Assembly: GCA_050181295.1 (NCBI GenBank)
Contig: JBFXDI010000122.1
Location: 1 to 11,280, forward strand
Length of the DNA: 11,280 nt
DNA from: JBFXDI01 sp050181295
GTDB taxonomy: Bacteria; Pseudomonadota; Alphaproteobacteria; Rhizobiales; Aestuariivirgaceae
Reading direction: 5' to 3'
Each line of letters opens with the position of its first letter. Position 1 is the first letter of the stretch. The notes beneath the pieces were generated by a model. The model did not search any database, was not told the origin of the DNA, and saw only the letters and a list, made by a program, of their open reading frames with translations. Made by a program: the position numbers and the translations under genes. Shown in pieces: positions 1 through 7,418 of this stretch.

Positions 1-8
1 ATGCCCGG

Positions 9-608
9 ATGGATGGAATGGCCGATACGCCGCCGAGCGAGCCGCTGGAACTCTTCGAACGCTGGTTCGCGGAGGCCAAGGAAAAAGAACCCAACGACCC
101 GACCGCGATGGCGCTGGCGACCGTCTCGCCGGAGGGCCAGCCGAGCCTGCGCATGGTGCTGCTGAAGGACGCCGACCTGCGCGGTTTCACCTTCTACACG
201 AACTACGAGAGCCGCAAAGGCGCGCAGCTCCTCGCCACGCGCAAGGCGGCGCTCTGCTTCCACTGGAAGTCGCTGCGCCGGCAGGTGCGGATCGAAGGCG
301 CGGCCGAGCCGGTCCCGGACGAGGAAGCCGATCGCTATTTCGCGAGCCGGCCGCGGACGAGCCAGATCGGCGCCTGGGCCTCGGACCAGTCCCGCGCGCT
401 GACCGAGCGGTTCGAGCTCGAGCGGCGGGTCGCGCAGTTCACCGCGAAGTTCGGCATCGGAGCCGTCCCGCGCCCGCCGCACTGGTCCGGCTTCCGGGTG
501 GTTCCCGCGCAGATCGAATTCTGGGAGGACCGGCCGTTCCGGCTGCATGACAGGCTCGTCTATCATCGGACGGCTGCGGGCTGGCGGACCGAGAAACTCT
601 TCCCCTAG
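9..608 (+). CDS. pdxH: Pyridoxamine/pyridoxine 5'-phosphate oxidase
   Basis: This cytosolic FMN enzyme oxidises pyridoxamine 5'-phosphate or pyridoxine 5'-phosphate to pyridoxal 5'-phosphate, the last step of vitamin B6 synthesis and salvage. The 199-aa product, slightly shorter than E. coli PdxH (218 aa), carries the family blocks in order: RMVLLKDADLRGFTFYTNY-type FMN-binding stretch (residues 48-66), SRKGAQL (68-74), CFHWKSLRRQVR (83-94), SRPRTSQIGAWAS (113-125) and the C-terminal RLHDR motif (178-182), whose Arg and His are active-site residues in the family. The protein ends KLFP, close to the usual RLAP ending. The start lies at the window edge: the ATG at 9 or the one at 18 are both possible, and upstream sequence is too short to judge a ribosome site. 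The ATG at position 1 is out of frame. The next gene begins 12 nt downstream, so the two are probably co-transcribed. Confidence 0.95.
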   Translation: MDGMADTPPSEPLELFERWFAEAKEKEPNDPTAMALATVSPEGQPSLRMVLLKDADLRGFTFYTNYESRKGAQLLATRKAALCFHWKSLRRQVRIEGAAEPVPDEEADRYFASRPRTSQIGAWASDQSRALTERFELERRVAQFTAKFGIGAVPRPPHWSGFRVVPAQIEFWEDRPFRLHDRLVYHRTAAGWRTEKLFP

Positions 609-620
609 GAGCGCCCGCGA

Positions 621-1559
621 ATGGATGCGCGTCCGACCGAAACCGTGACACAGGCCGGGGCTCCGCCGGGCGAGGCGGAGCGGATGATGCGCCTCGCGAC
701 CTATGCGGCGGTCGGGGTCGCCTTGTCCCTCATTGCCATCAAGTTCGTGGCCTACCTGCTGACCGGCTCGGTCAGCATGCTCTCGACCCTCATCGATTCG
801 ATGCTGGATGCGGCGGCGTCGCTCATCAACCTCGTCGCCGTCCGGCACGCCCTGACGCCGGCCGATCGCGAGCACCGCTTCGGCCACGGCAAGGCGGAGG
901 CGCTGGCCGGGCTCGGCCAGGCGGCCTTCGTGGCCGGCTCGGCGGTGTTTCTGGTCCTCCAGGCGGGTGGCCGTCTCTATCGCCCGACGCCGATCGAGAA
1001 CGAAGCGGTCGGCATCGGCGTGATGATCGCCTCCATGGCGCTGACGGGCCTTCTGGTCCTGTTCCAGCGACAGGTGATCAAAAAAACCCGGTCGATCGCG
1101 ATCTCGGCGGATTCGCTCCATTACGCGGGCGATCTCGCGGTGAACATCGCGGTCGTGGCGGCGCTCGTCCTCTCGACGCAGCTCGGCTGGTATCTGGCCG
1201 ACCCGCTCTTCGCGCTCGCCATCGGCGCCTTCATTCTCTTCACGGCCTGGCAGATCGCCCGCTCCGCCTTCGACATGCTGATGGACCGGGAGATGCCCGA
1301 CGAGGCGCGCGAAAGGATCAAGCAGATCGTCCGCGCCCATCCCCAGATCCGCGGCCTGCACGACCTCCGCACCCGCACGGCCGGCCGGGACAGCTTCATC
1401 CAGTTCCATCTCGAGATGGATGGCGGCATGTCGCTGACCGAGGCCCATCGGGTCGCCGAGCAGGTCGAGATGGCGATTATGGCCGAGTTTCCGGCCGCCG
1501 AAGTCATCATCCACGAGGACCCCGAAGGGGTTGCGGAGGTCCGCACCAAATTCGCATGA
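621..1559 (+). CDS. fieF: Cation diffusion facilitator, FieF/YiiP type
   Basis: This is an inner-membrane divalent-metal/proton antiporter exporting Zn(II) or Fe(II) from the cytoplasm; cadmium is also moved by the E. coli homologue. The 312-aa protein has six predicted membrane helices (about residues 25-215) followed by a cytoplasmic dimerisation domain. The residues of E. coli YiiP are retained at near-constant offset: D59 and D63 in helix 2 with H167 and D171 in helix 5 form transport site A; H247, H263, H298 and D300 match the C-terminal binuclear site. FGHGKAEA (residues 87-94) is the family loop motif. A GGAG ribosome site (608-611) overlaps the end of the pdxH stop codon, which supports this start and suggests translational coupling. 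A seven-A run at 1080-1086 encodes part of I-K-K-T and does not break the frame. The metal actually exported cannot be read from sequence; the symbol rests on similarity to FieF. Confidence 0.9.
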   Translation: MDARPTETVTQAGAPPGEAERMMRLATYAAVGVALSLIAIKFVAYLLTGSVSMLSTLIDSMLDAAASLINLVAVRHALTPADREHRFGHGKAEALAGLGQAAFVAGSAVFLVLQAGGRLYRPTPIENEAVGIGVMIASMALTGLLVLFQRQVIKKTRSIAISADSLHYAGDLAVNIAVVAALVLSTQLGWYLADPLFALAIGAFILFTAWQIARSAFDMLMDREMPDEARERIKQIVRAHPQIRGLHDLRTRTAGRDSFIQFHLEMDGGMSLTEAHRVAEQVEMAIMAEFPAAEVIIHEDPEGVAEVRTKFA

Positions 1560-1635
1560 TGTCGGGAAGCCGCCGGCAGGGCGGCCGGGATGCCGTTCCT
1601 TCCCGCGAACGGCCGGTCGGCAGGGAGACGAGAGA

Positions 1636-2463
1636 ATGGGTTACGCAAGCATCCTGGCCTTGGCGGACGGCACCGCGACCAGCGACGCCGTGCTCGACGC
1701 GGCGGTCCAGCTCGGCCGCAAGTTCGGCGCGCAGATCGAGGTGATCCACCTGAAGCCCGATCCGTCCTCCCTCGTGCCGGTGGTCGGCGAAGGCATGTCC
1801 GGCGCGCTCATCGAGCAGATGATCGATTCCATGACCCGCATGCTGGAAACTCGCGGCACGCAGGCTCGCGCCGCCTATGACCGCGTGGTGGTGCCGACGG
1901 GGCTCGGCGCGACCTGGCGCGAAGTGAGCGGCCCGGGGCCGGAGAATCTCGCGACGGCCGGCCGCTTCGCCGATCTCACCGTCGTGACCAGGCCCGCCGG
2001 CGAGGACAGCGTGACCCAGGCGGCGCTGCTCGACGCGGCGATGTTCGATACCGGCCGCCCGGTCCTGATCGTGCCGAGCGGGCCGGCGTCCGCGATCGGC
2101 GAGACCATCGCGGTCGGCTGGAACGGCACGGCCCATTCGTCGCGCGCGGTCTATGCCGCGCTGCCGCTGCTGAAAAAGGCGAAGTCGGTCAGCATCATCG
2201 CGATCGGCGAGGACGACAAGGCGGCGCCGGCCGCGGCGCTCGCCGGCTATCTCGCGCGGCACGAGGTCGCCGCGGCGGTGGTGCGCTCGGACGGCGGCGG
2301 CGCGCCGATCGGACGGGCGCTGCTCGAGCAGGCGGCCGGGGTCGGCGCCGACCTGCTGGTGATGGGCGGTTACGGCCATAGCCGGCTCCGCGAGATGATG
2401 CTGGGCGGGGTGACGCGGTTCGTGCTGAACAACGCCACCATCGCGGTGATGATGTCGCACTGA
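1636..2463 (+). CDS. Two-domain universal stress protein (UspA family)
   Basis: The 275-aa product contains two tandem Usp folds (about residues 1-148 and 150-275), the common double-length form of the family. The second domain has the nucleotide-binding pattern G-2x-G-9x-G-(S/T) in GGYGHSRLREMMLGGVTRF, so it probably binds ATP. The first domain lacks an equivalent glycine pattern and may be structural. Usp proteins are soluble cytosolic factors for stress survival with no single known reaction. An open frame extends back to 1531, but that would overlap the CDF gene. The ATG at 1636 is preceded by AGGGAG (1622-1627) at 8 nt and begins MGYASILALADG, typical of the first Usp beta strand, so it is preferred. 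The gene lies 76 nt after the CDF gene; whether they share a transcript is unclear. No link to a particular stress can be inferred. Confidence 0.88.
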   Translation: MGYASILALADGTATSDAVLDAAVQLGRKFGAQIEVIHLKPDPSSLVPVVGEGMSGALIEQMIDSMTRMLETRGTQARAAYDRVVVPTGLGATWREVSGPGPENLATAGRFADLTVVTRPAGEDSVTQAALLDAAMFDTGRPVLIVPSGPASAIGETIAVGWNGTAHSSRAVYAALPLLKKAKSVSIIAIGEDDKAAPAAALAGYLARHEVAAAVVRSDGGGAPIGRALLEQAAGVGADLLVMGGYGHSRLREMMLGGVTRFVLNNATIAVMMSH

Positions 2464-2525
2464 CTGATGGCCGGCGGCCGGGCGCGCCGGCTGGCGCGGT
2501 GCGGCGGTTCGGCTAGAATGCCGGC

Positions 2526-3266
2526 ATGAGCGCCGAGCGGCTGACCATGGTGTTGACGGGAGCGAGCCGCGGGATCGGCCACGCGACGGTCAAGCGCTTC
2601 AGCGAGGAAGGCTGGCGGATCATCACCTGCAGCCGCGAGACGGTGCCGGAGGAGTGCAAGCGCGACCCGAACTGGACTCACCACATCACCGCCGACCTCA
2701 GCGACGCGGCGGATGCGGACCGGTTCATCGCAGAGGCCAAGGGCATCATCGGCGAGGGCGCGCTGCAGGCGCTGATCAACAATGCCGCCGTGTCGCCCAA
2801 GACCAGCTTCAAGGAACGGCTCGGCATCCTGAATGGGGACGTCGACGCCTGGCGCGACGTGTTCGAGCTCAATTTCTTCGCGCCGCTGAAGCTCGCCCGC
2901 GGCTTCGCCAAGGCGCTGCATCGCGGCCAGGGCTCGGTCGTCAACATCACCTCGATCGCCGGCCATGCGATCCATCCCTTCGCGAGCTCGGCCTACAGCA
3001 CCTCGAAGGCGGCGCTCTCGGCGCTGACGCGCGAGCTCGCGGTCGAGTTCGCGAGCCTCGGCGTGCGGGTGAACGCGGTGGCGCCCGGCGAGATCGAGAC
3101 CGGCATGATCGGGCCGGAATACGAGGCGCTCATTCCGCGCATCCCGATGCACCGGATGGGACGGCCGGAGGAGGTCGCCGCCGCGGTCTATCGGCTCTGC
3201 ACCGCGGATTTCGCCTATGTCACCGGCACCGAGATCTTCGTCACCGGCGGCCAGCATCTCTACTGA
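2526..3266 (+). CDS. Short-chain dehydrogenase/reductase (SDR family)
   Basis: This is a soluble NAD(P)-dependent oxidoreductase of the classical SDR type, 246 aa, the usual length. It shows the cofactor glycine motif TGASRGIG (residues 11-18), NNAA (85-88), the active-site N116 in ELNFF, S143 in NITSIAG, and the catalytic pair Y157 and K161 in SAYSTSKAALSALTREL. The PG motif at 187-188 (VAPGEIETGM) and the C-terminal GG at 241-242 complete the fold. Arg15 after the glycine motif and the absence of an acidic residue at the end of strand 2 (ITCSRET) lean towards NADP(H), an inference only. Substrate is unknown; the family includes 3-oxoacyl-ACP reductases and many sugar or steroid dehydrogenases. 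Upstream of the ATG (62-nt gap after the Usp gene) there is no good ribosome site, so initiation may be weak. The gene converges on the PadR-like gene with 21 nt between stop codons. Confidence 0.9.
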   Translation: MSAERLTMVLTGASRGIGHATVKRFSEEGWRIITCSRETVPEECKRDPNWTHHITADLSDAADADRFIAEAKGIIGEGALQALINNAAVSPKTSFKERLGILNGDVDAWRDVFELNFFAPLKLARGFAKALHRGQGSVVNITSIAGHAIHPFASSAYSTSKAALSALTRELAVEFASLGVRVNAVAPGEIETGMIGPEYEALIPRIPMHRMGRPEEVAAAVYRLCTADFAYVTGTEIFVTGGQHLY

Positions 3267-3287
3267 CCGGATCCCGGCTGACCGGCG

Positions 3288-3827
3288 CTAAAGCCGCGGC
3301 TTGAGCGCGCGGAACCAGGCGAGCCGCGCCTCGACCTGGGCGATGTCGTGATCGAGCCATTCGAGGAGGTGGCCGGGCGTCCCGGCGTGGCGCGAGCGCA
3401 GGTCGCCGAGCCGCGCCAGCTCCTGCTCGCAGGTCTCGCTCAGCACGTCGGCCTGGAGCCGGCGTTCCTCGGGCTCGAGCGCGGCGATGAAGCGGATCTT
3501 GAGCGCGATGATGAGCTTGTTGATCTCGCCGAGCGGCCCCCGGAGGTTGGCGGTCAGCAGCCGGCGCAGCTCCTCGCGGCCGGCGGCGGTGATCGCCATC
3601 GGGGCCGCTTCGCCGCCGTCCGCGCCGGCTTGCGTCTCGACCAGCCCCTCGACCCGCAGCAGCTCGATCGAGGGCGACAGCAGGTCGAGCGACGGGCCGA
3701 CGATCCGGCCGGCGAAGAACCGGACCTCGCTCGCGAGCGCGCCGTAGGGCTTCGGCGCCTCCCACAGGCTGCCCAAAGCCGCCAAGCGAATGGCATCGCT
3801 CGGTATGAGGCTGTTGTCGCGATACAT
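3288..3827 (-). CDS. PadR-like winged-helix transcriptional regulator
   Basis: The 179-aa protein looks like a PadR-family DNA-binding regulator. Residues 11-86 match a winged helix: AIRLAALGSLWEAPKPYG (first helix and turn), SPSIELLRVEGLVET (recognition helix running into the wing) and ITAAGREELRRLL at the wing end. Residues 98-178 are predicted helical (EINKLIIALKIRFIAAL, then a charged helix ending in LAWFRALKPRL), like the C-terminal dimerisation arm of PadR proteins. The start is the only ATG at the right place, but it has no evident ribosome site (CCCGGGTTGCC just upstream) and no alternative start in frame nearby. It follows the PotC-like permease by 124 nt on the same strand. It may be a distal operon member or have its own promoter. 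Whether it controls the importer is unknown; PadR members usually act as repressors released by a small ligand. Confidence 0.72.
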   Translation of the reverse strand: MYRDNSLIPSDAIRLAALGSLWEAPKPYGALASEVRFFAGRIVGPSLDLLSPSIELLRVEGLVETQAGADGGEAAPMAITAAGREELRRLLTANLRGPLGEINKLIIALKIRFIAALEPEERRLQADVLSETCEQELARLGDLRSRHAGTPGHLLEWLDHDIAQVEARLAWFRALKPRL

Positions 3828-3922
3828 GGCAACCCGGGAGAAAGCGGCCCAAGGGTAGGAACGCGGGAGCCCGCTGTCCAGCGGGCGGCCTCCCTCGGGC
3901 GATGGCCGGAGAAAGCGGGAAA

Positions 3923-3946
3923 CGGGCCGGCCCGCAGACCGGCCCG
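3923..3946 (-). terminator. GC-rich hairpin after the permease operon, possible weak terminator
   Basis: Six nucleotides past the stop codon of the PotC-like gene (read on the - strand) there is a perfect 8-bp inverted repeat, CGGGCCGG and CCGGCCCG (3923-3930 with 3939-3946), with an 8-nt loop. On the - strand it is followed only by TTTCCCGC, so the U tract is short. It may end or attenuate transcription before the PadR-like gene, or stabilise the 3' end. A second small hairpin (GCCCGCT and AGCGGGC, 3869-3886, 4-nt loop) lies further down in the leader of the PadR-like gene. Confidence 0.4.
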
Positions 3947-3951
3947 CCAGC

Positions 3952-4776
3952 CTAGCGGATGCCGCGCAGCCGCTCGGACCGCCGGCGCAGCAGCTCGACC
4001 GTCGTCAGCATGACGGTGGCGAACAGGATCAGGAGCGTGGCCGCGGCGGTGATGGTCGGGCTGATCTGCTCGCGGATGCCGCTGAACATCTGCTTCGGCA
4101 GCGTGCGCTGCTCGGGGCTCGCGATGAAGAGCACCACCACCACCTCGTCGAACGAGATGACAAAAGCGAAGAGCGCGCCCGAGATCAGGCCCGGCAGGAT
4201 GAGCGGCATGATGACCTTGAAGAAGACGGTCATCGGCTTCGCCCCCAGCCCCTGCGCCGCGCGGCTCAGCGAATGGTCGAACCCCATCAGGGTCGCCGTC
4301 ACCACGATCACGACGAAGGGCGTTGCGAGCGCTGTATGGGCCAGAATCAGGCCCAGATAGGTGTTGATGAGGCCTATTTGGGCATAGAAAAAATACATGC
4401 CGACGGCGGTTATGACGACCGGCACGATCATCGGGGAGATGAGGATGCTCATCACGACGCTGCGCGCGGGGAATTTCGCGCGGCTGAGGCCGAGCGCCGC
4501 GGTGGTGCCGAGCGTGGTCGCGAGGATCGTGGTGCAGACCGCAACGATGACGCTGCTCTTGAGCGCATCCAGCCAGCGGGCCGAGCCGAAGAAATCCTCG
4601 TACCAGCGCAGCGAAAGGCCCGGCAGCGGATAGGTGAAATAGGGCTCCGGGTTGAAGGAGAGCGGCATGATCACGAGAATCGGCGCGATCAGGAAAAGCA
4701 GGACCGCCGCGCATATCGCCCGGAAGATGTAGTACCAGGCGCGCTCGACCGGGGTTGCGTATGCAGGAACAGCCAT
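3952..4776 (-). CDS. potC: ABC importer permease, PotC-like
   Basis: This is an inner-membrane subunit of the polyamine-type ABC importer, 274 aa, the normal PotC size. Six membrane helices are visible (about residues 16-38, 72-98, 105-130, 137-160, 195-220 and 240-262). The cytoplasmic EAA loop that docks on the ATPase is SRAAQGLGAK...IMPLILPG (about 171-196). An open frame extends upstream to 4890, but that lies within the PotB-like gene. The ATG at 4776 is preceded by TGAGGT at 5 nt, where the TGA is the stop codon of the preceding gene, so translation is probably coupled. The 8-nt gap between the two permease genes supports a heterodimeric membrane channel made from one mRNA. The symbol is by family resemblance; the substrate is not proven. 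Confidence 0.88.
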   Translation of the reverse strand: MAVPAYATPVERAWYYIFRAICAAVLLFLIAPILVIMPLSFNPEPYFTYPLPGLSLRWYEDFFGSARWLDALKSSVIVAVCTTILATTLGTTAALGLSRAKFPARSVVMSILISPMIVPVVITAVGMYFFYAQIGLINTYLGLILAHTALATPFVVIVVTATLMGFDHSLSRAAQGLGAKPMTVFFKVIMPLILPGLISGALFAFVISFDEVVVVLFIASPEQRTLPKQMFSGIREQISPTITAAATLLILFATVMLTTVELLRRRSERLRGIR

Positions 4777-4784
4777 CGTCAACC

Positions 4785-6044
4785 TCACCCGAACTTCATG
4801 CGGTCGACGCCGACCAGCTTGTTGTAGACGAAGTAGAGCAAAAGCGTCGCGGCGAGCAGGACGGCGCCGAGCGCGGAGGCCATGCCCCAATTCACCTCGC
4901 GGTTCGTGTAGAGCGCCACGAAGTAGCTGATCATCTGGTCCTTCGGTCCGCCGACGAGCGCCGGGGTGATGTAGTAGCCGAGCGACAGGATGAAGGTGAG
5001 GAGGCAGCCCGCGGCGATGCCGGGTACCGTCTGCGGGAAATAGACGCGCCAGAACGCATAGAATTGCCCGGCGCCGAGCGAGCGCGCGGCGCGCACATGC
5101 GTCGGCGGAATCGTCTTCATCACGCTGAAGATCGGCAGCAGCGTGAAGGGAAGCTGGATATGCGTCATGGCGACGACGGTGCCGAACCGGTTGAAGATGA
5201 GCTGGACCCGCTCGTCGAAGATGCCGAGGAAAATCAGCAGATCATTGAGGACGCCCTCGGTCTGCAGCAGCACCACCCAGGCGGTCGTGCGCACCAGCAG
5301 CGATGTCCAGAACGGTAGCAGGACCAGGATCATCAGCAGGTTGCTGGTCTTGACCGGCAGGGTCGCCAGCAGATAGGCGACGGGGAAGCCCAGCAGCAAC
5401 GTCGCCAGGGTCACCATCACGCTGATCTCGATGGTCCGGATGAAGATGTCCTGATAGACCGCCTGATTGGCCGGGCGGTGCCGGATGTTATTGTCGACGT
5501 CGTATCGATAGTCGAGCGCATTCAGCAGGTAGAAGTCCGTGTAGGCGGCGCTGGAACGCTTGATGACGTTCCAGGTCTCGCGCTCACCCCACATCGGGTT
5601 GATCTCGATCAGCTTCTCCTTGAACGGCCCCGTGCCTTCCAGCTTCGCGACCTCACGGCCCGTGGCGATGATCTTGCTGCGGATGCCGGGGACTTCGTAG
5701 TTGAGCCGTTTGCCGATCGCGGCGACGGGGGTCTTCTCGATCTGCGCTTTTTTCAGATCTTCGACGACCGCGGCGAAGGCCGCTTCCGGAGGAATATCCT
5801 GGCCGTCCCACTCCGCGAGCGCCGCCGAGGTCTTCGGCATCAGGCGCGCGATGCTGGGATCGTGGATCGCATTGAACAGCATGACCCCGATCGGTACCGC
5901 GAAGGTGACGATGATGAAGAGAAACAGCGGGAGCACGAGGGCGATCGCCCTGAGCTTGCGCGCCCGCTCGGCGCGCTGGAGCTTGATCTTGAGCGGTACG
6001 CCGTCAGCAGTACGGACGCCCTGATCCACCGTGGTGCTGACCAT
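4785..6044 (-). CDS. potB: ABC importer permease, PotB-like, with long periplasmic insertion
   Basis: This is the partner permease of the importer. At 419 aa it is far longer than E. coli PotB (about 285 aa). A charged cytoplasmic N-terminus (1-30) leads to the first helix (about 31-58). Then comes a soluble stretch of about 140 residues (59-200), mostly polar and rich in charged residues, before helix 2 (about 203-228). Helices 3-6 lie near 234-262, 285-308, 340-365 and 385-407. The EAA coupling loop is HVRAARSLGAGQFYAFWRVYF and the following PQTVPG (316-342). If helix 1 spans inside to outside, the insertion is periplasmic, facing the binding protein. Such long first loops occur in a subset of PotB-like permeases, so this may be subfamily-typical. 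The ATG at 6044 has AAGGA at 8 nt. It follows the SBP1 gene by 99 nt with a terminator hairpin between. Confidence 0.88.
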   Translation of the reverse strand: MVSTTVDQGVRTADGVPLKIKLQRAERARKLRAIALVLPLFLFIIVTFAVPIGVMLFNAIHDPSIARLMPKTSAALAEWDGQDIPPEAAFAAVVEDLKKAQIEKTPVAAIGKRLNYEVPGIRSKIIATGREVAKLEGTGPFKEKLIEINPMWGERETWNVIKRSSAAYTDFYLLNALDYRYDVDNNIRHRPANQAVYQDIFIRTIEISVMVTLATLLLGFPVAYLLATLPVKTSNLLMILVLLPFWTSLLVRTTAWVVLLQTEGVLNDLLIFLGIFDERVQLIFNRFGTVVAMTHIQLPFTLLPIFSVMKTIPPTHVRAARSLGAGQFYAFWRVYFPQTVPGIAAGCLLTFILSLGYYITPALVGGPKDQMISYFVALYTNREVNWGMASALGAVLLAATLLLYFVYNKLVGVDRMKFG

Positions 6045-6097
6045 ATCCGGAATCCTTGCGCGACATCGAGTGCAGACCGATCGCGGTCTCGAAAATG

Positions 6098-6133
6098 AAA
6101 AAACGGCGGGGAGGAAATATCCCCTCCCCGCCG
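6098..6133 (-). terminator. Intrinsic terminator between SBP1 and the permease genes
   Basis: On the - strand a perfect 11-bp stem (CGGCGGGGAGG and CCTCCCCGCCG in + strand terms, 6104-6114 with 6123-6133) with an 8-nt loop is followed directly by TTTTTT (6103-6098). This is a textbook Rho-independent terminator beginning about 10 nt after the SBP1 stop codon. Because the two permease genes lie downstream on the same strand with no clear new promoter, partial read-through is the likely mode. This arrangement raises binding-protein over membrane-subunit expression, as known in other binding-protein-dependent operons. Confidence 0.85.
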
Positions 6134-6143
6134 CGGAAAAAGT

Positions 6144-7208
6144 TTACTGCGCCAGCCAGGCCGTGAAGCGCTGGGTGAGCTGATCGGAGTTGTCGGCCCA
6201 GAACTGGATGTCCGGGGAAATCGCCGTCGTCATGTTCTCAGGCGCGGTCGGCAGTTGCGCCATGACCTCGGCATCGACGAGCGGCGCCGCATCCATGTTG
6301 GACGGACCATAGGTGATGTAGGTGGTCTGGTCCGCCATGGTCTTCGGCTGGCTCGCGAAGGAGATGAACTGGTAGGCCAGATCGATCTTGTCGGAGCCCT
6401 TCGGGATGCTCCACCAATCCCAATCGAGAACCTGACGGTCCCACAGCATGACGAAGTTCTTGCCCTCGTTCTTCACGGCGTCATAGAAGCGGCCGTTCCA
6501 GCCCGACGCCATGATCACTTCGCCGTCGGCAAGGAGCTGCGGCGGCTGCGCACCGGCTTCCCACCACACGACTTCGCTCTTGATGGTGTCGAGCTTCTTG
6601 AAGGCGCGATCGACGCCTTCCTCGGTCGCCAGCACCTTGTAGACGTCGGCAGCCGGGACGCCGTCTGCGATCAGAGCCCATTCGAGATTGCCGAACGGAT
6701 CCTTCTGCAGCGAGCGCTTGCCGGGGAACTTCTCGAGATCGAAGATGTCTTCCATCTTCGTCGGGCCTTCCTTCAGGCGGTCGGCGTCATAGGCGATCAC
6801 CGTCGAATAGACGATGTTCGGCACGCCGCATTCCTGCAGGTCGCCGCCGATGAACTTCGCGGGGTCGAGCCCGAGCTTCGCCCAGTCGATCGGCTCGATC
6901 AGCCCTTCCGCGCAGGCGGCGAGGGCGGACCGCGTCGTGAGATCGACCACGTTCCAGCTGATGGTGCCGGTTTCGACCTGGGCCCGGACCTTCGCGAGCT
7001 CGCCGGTATATTCCTCCTCGACGACCTGGATCCCGGTCTCCTTGGCGAAGGGCTTGAAGAAAGCCTCGCGCTGGCTCGTCTGGTAGGCGCCGCCCCACGA
7101 TACGACCGTTAGGCTGTCCGCCGCCAAAGCGGGCTTTTCGGCCGCCAGAGCGAGGGCCGTCAAGCCTGCAAGCACCAGGCTGCTGGTGCCCAGATTTCTG
7201 AACCTCAT
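6144..7208 (-). CDS. Periplasmic substrate-binding protein 1, PotD-like
   Basis: This is the periplasmic receptor of the ABC importer, 354 aa. An N-terminal signal peptide is visible (MRFRN, hydrophobic stretch to about 23, likely cleavage after PALA near residue 29). The mature start ADSLTVVSWGGAYQ is typical of polyamine/iron-type binding proteins of the SBP_bac_8 class. Further landmarks are KFPGKRS (160-166), WWEAGAQPPQLLADGE (215-230), SGWNGRFYDAV (235-245) and WDWW (263-266). Cys99 and Cys127 are kept in both copies and may pair. An open frame reaches 7241, but the ATG at 7208 has AGGGAG (7219-7224) at 10 nt and starts right at the signal peptide. The second copy has the same spacing. 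It aligns to SBP2 gap-free at about 70% identity (hand count about 248 of 354). A terminator hairpin follows the stop. Ligand is inferred as a polyamine or related cation from family and the nearby PuuD-like gene. Confidence 0.88.
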   Translation of the reverse strand: MRFRNLGTSSLVLAGLTALALAAEKPALAADSLTVVSWGGAYQTSQREAFFKPFAKETGIQVVEEEYTGELAKVRAQVETGTISWNVVDLTTRSALAACAEGLIEPIDWAKLGLDPAKFIGGDLQECGVPNIVYSTVIAYDADRLKEGPTKMEDIFDLEKFPGKRSLQKDPFGNLEWALIADGVPAADVYKVLATEEGVDRAFKKLDTIKSEVVWWEAGAQPPQLLADGEVIMASGWNGRFYDAVKNEGKNFVMLWDRQVLDWDWWSIPKGSDKIDLAYQFISFASQPKTMADQTTYITYGPSNMDAAPLVDAEVMAQLPTAPENMTTAISPDIQFWADNSDQLTQRFTAWLAQ

Positions 7209-7216
7209 ATCGCATT

Positions 7217-7257
7217 CACTCCCTAAAGTGCCGGCTCTCAATCGCCGGCGGTTGCCA
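7217..7257 (-). promoter_or_regulatory. Conserved 5' leader of SBP1: hairpin plus ribosome site
   Basis: Upstream of the SBP1 start, a GCCGGC self-complementary pair (7230-7235 with 7244-7249, 8-nt loop) precedes AGGGAGTG (ribosome site, + strand 7217-7224). The same elements occur before SBP2 with identical hairpin-to-ribosome-site spacing (13 nt in both) and the same outer flank TG(A/G)CAACC read on the - strand. The loop differs by length and sequence while the arms are kept. This pattern suits a structured mRNA leader (stability or translation control), though it could simply be inherited from the gene duplication. Confidence 0.55.
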
Positions 7258-7382
7258 CAACTCTCGGGTCTCGGGCTTCGAACCCATCCCGCGGCCTCGA
7301 TCCCTCGAGTTCATCATCGACGCGACTCCCACGCCGACAATACTCCCACACGCCACTCCCCAATCGAACCTTCAAGAAGAGA

Positions 7383-7405
7383 CGGGGAGGACACCGTCCT
7401 CCCCG
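7383..7405 (-). terminator. Hairpin after SBP2, weak terminator or mRNA 3' stabiliser
   Basis: A perfect 10-bp stem, CGGGGAGGAC and GTCCTCCCCG (7383-7392 with 7396-7405), with a 3-nt loop lies 13 nt beyond the SBP2 stop codon on the - strand. It is followed on that strand by TCTCTTCTTG, U-rich but not a clean U run, so termination is probably partial. The stem shares the GGGGAGG core and position with the stronger terminator after SBP1, consistent with duplication of the whole unit. Confidence 0.6.
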
Positions 7406-7418
7406 CTTTCACGCAAGC

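Noticed and set aside
564..577. 14-nt string ATCATCGGACGGCT occurring in pdxH and again at 9963-9976.
   Set aside because: One such match is near chance expectation for this window length, and the contexts are unrelated.
1080..1086. Run of seven A in the CDF gene, possible slippage or programmed frameshift site.
   Set aside because: The frame continues normally with conserved family sequence on both sides. The zero-frame codons (ATC AAA AAA ACC) do not form a standard -1 heptamer, and no alternative product is evident.
2470..2491. GCCGGC repeated around a 10-nt loop after the Usp stop, possible terminator.
   Set aside because: No U run follows and such GC palindromes are frequent by chance in this composition.
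3291..3302. 12-bp palindrome AAGCCGCGGCTT at the convergent SDR/PadR gene ends, possible bidirectional terminator.
   Set aside because: It lies inside the last codons of the PadR-like gene, leaves little room for a loop and has no T run on either side.
3241..4714. Long alternative frames over the PadR-like and permease genes on both strands.
   Set aside because: They are Arg/Ala/Pro-rich shadows typical of GC-rich DNA, while the chosen frames carry recognisable family motifs.
7273..7285. GGGCTTCGAACCC resembles a tRNA T-arm.
   Set aside because: No acceptor, D or anticodon stems can be built around it on either strand; it is just a short inverted repeat.
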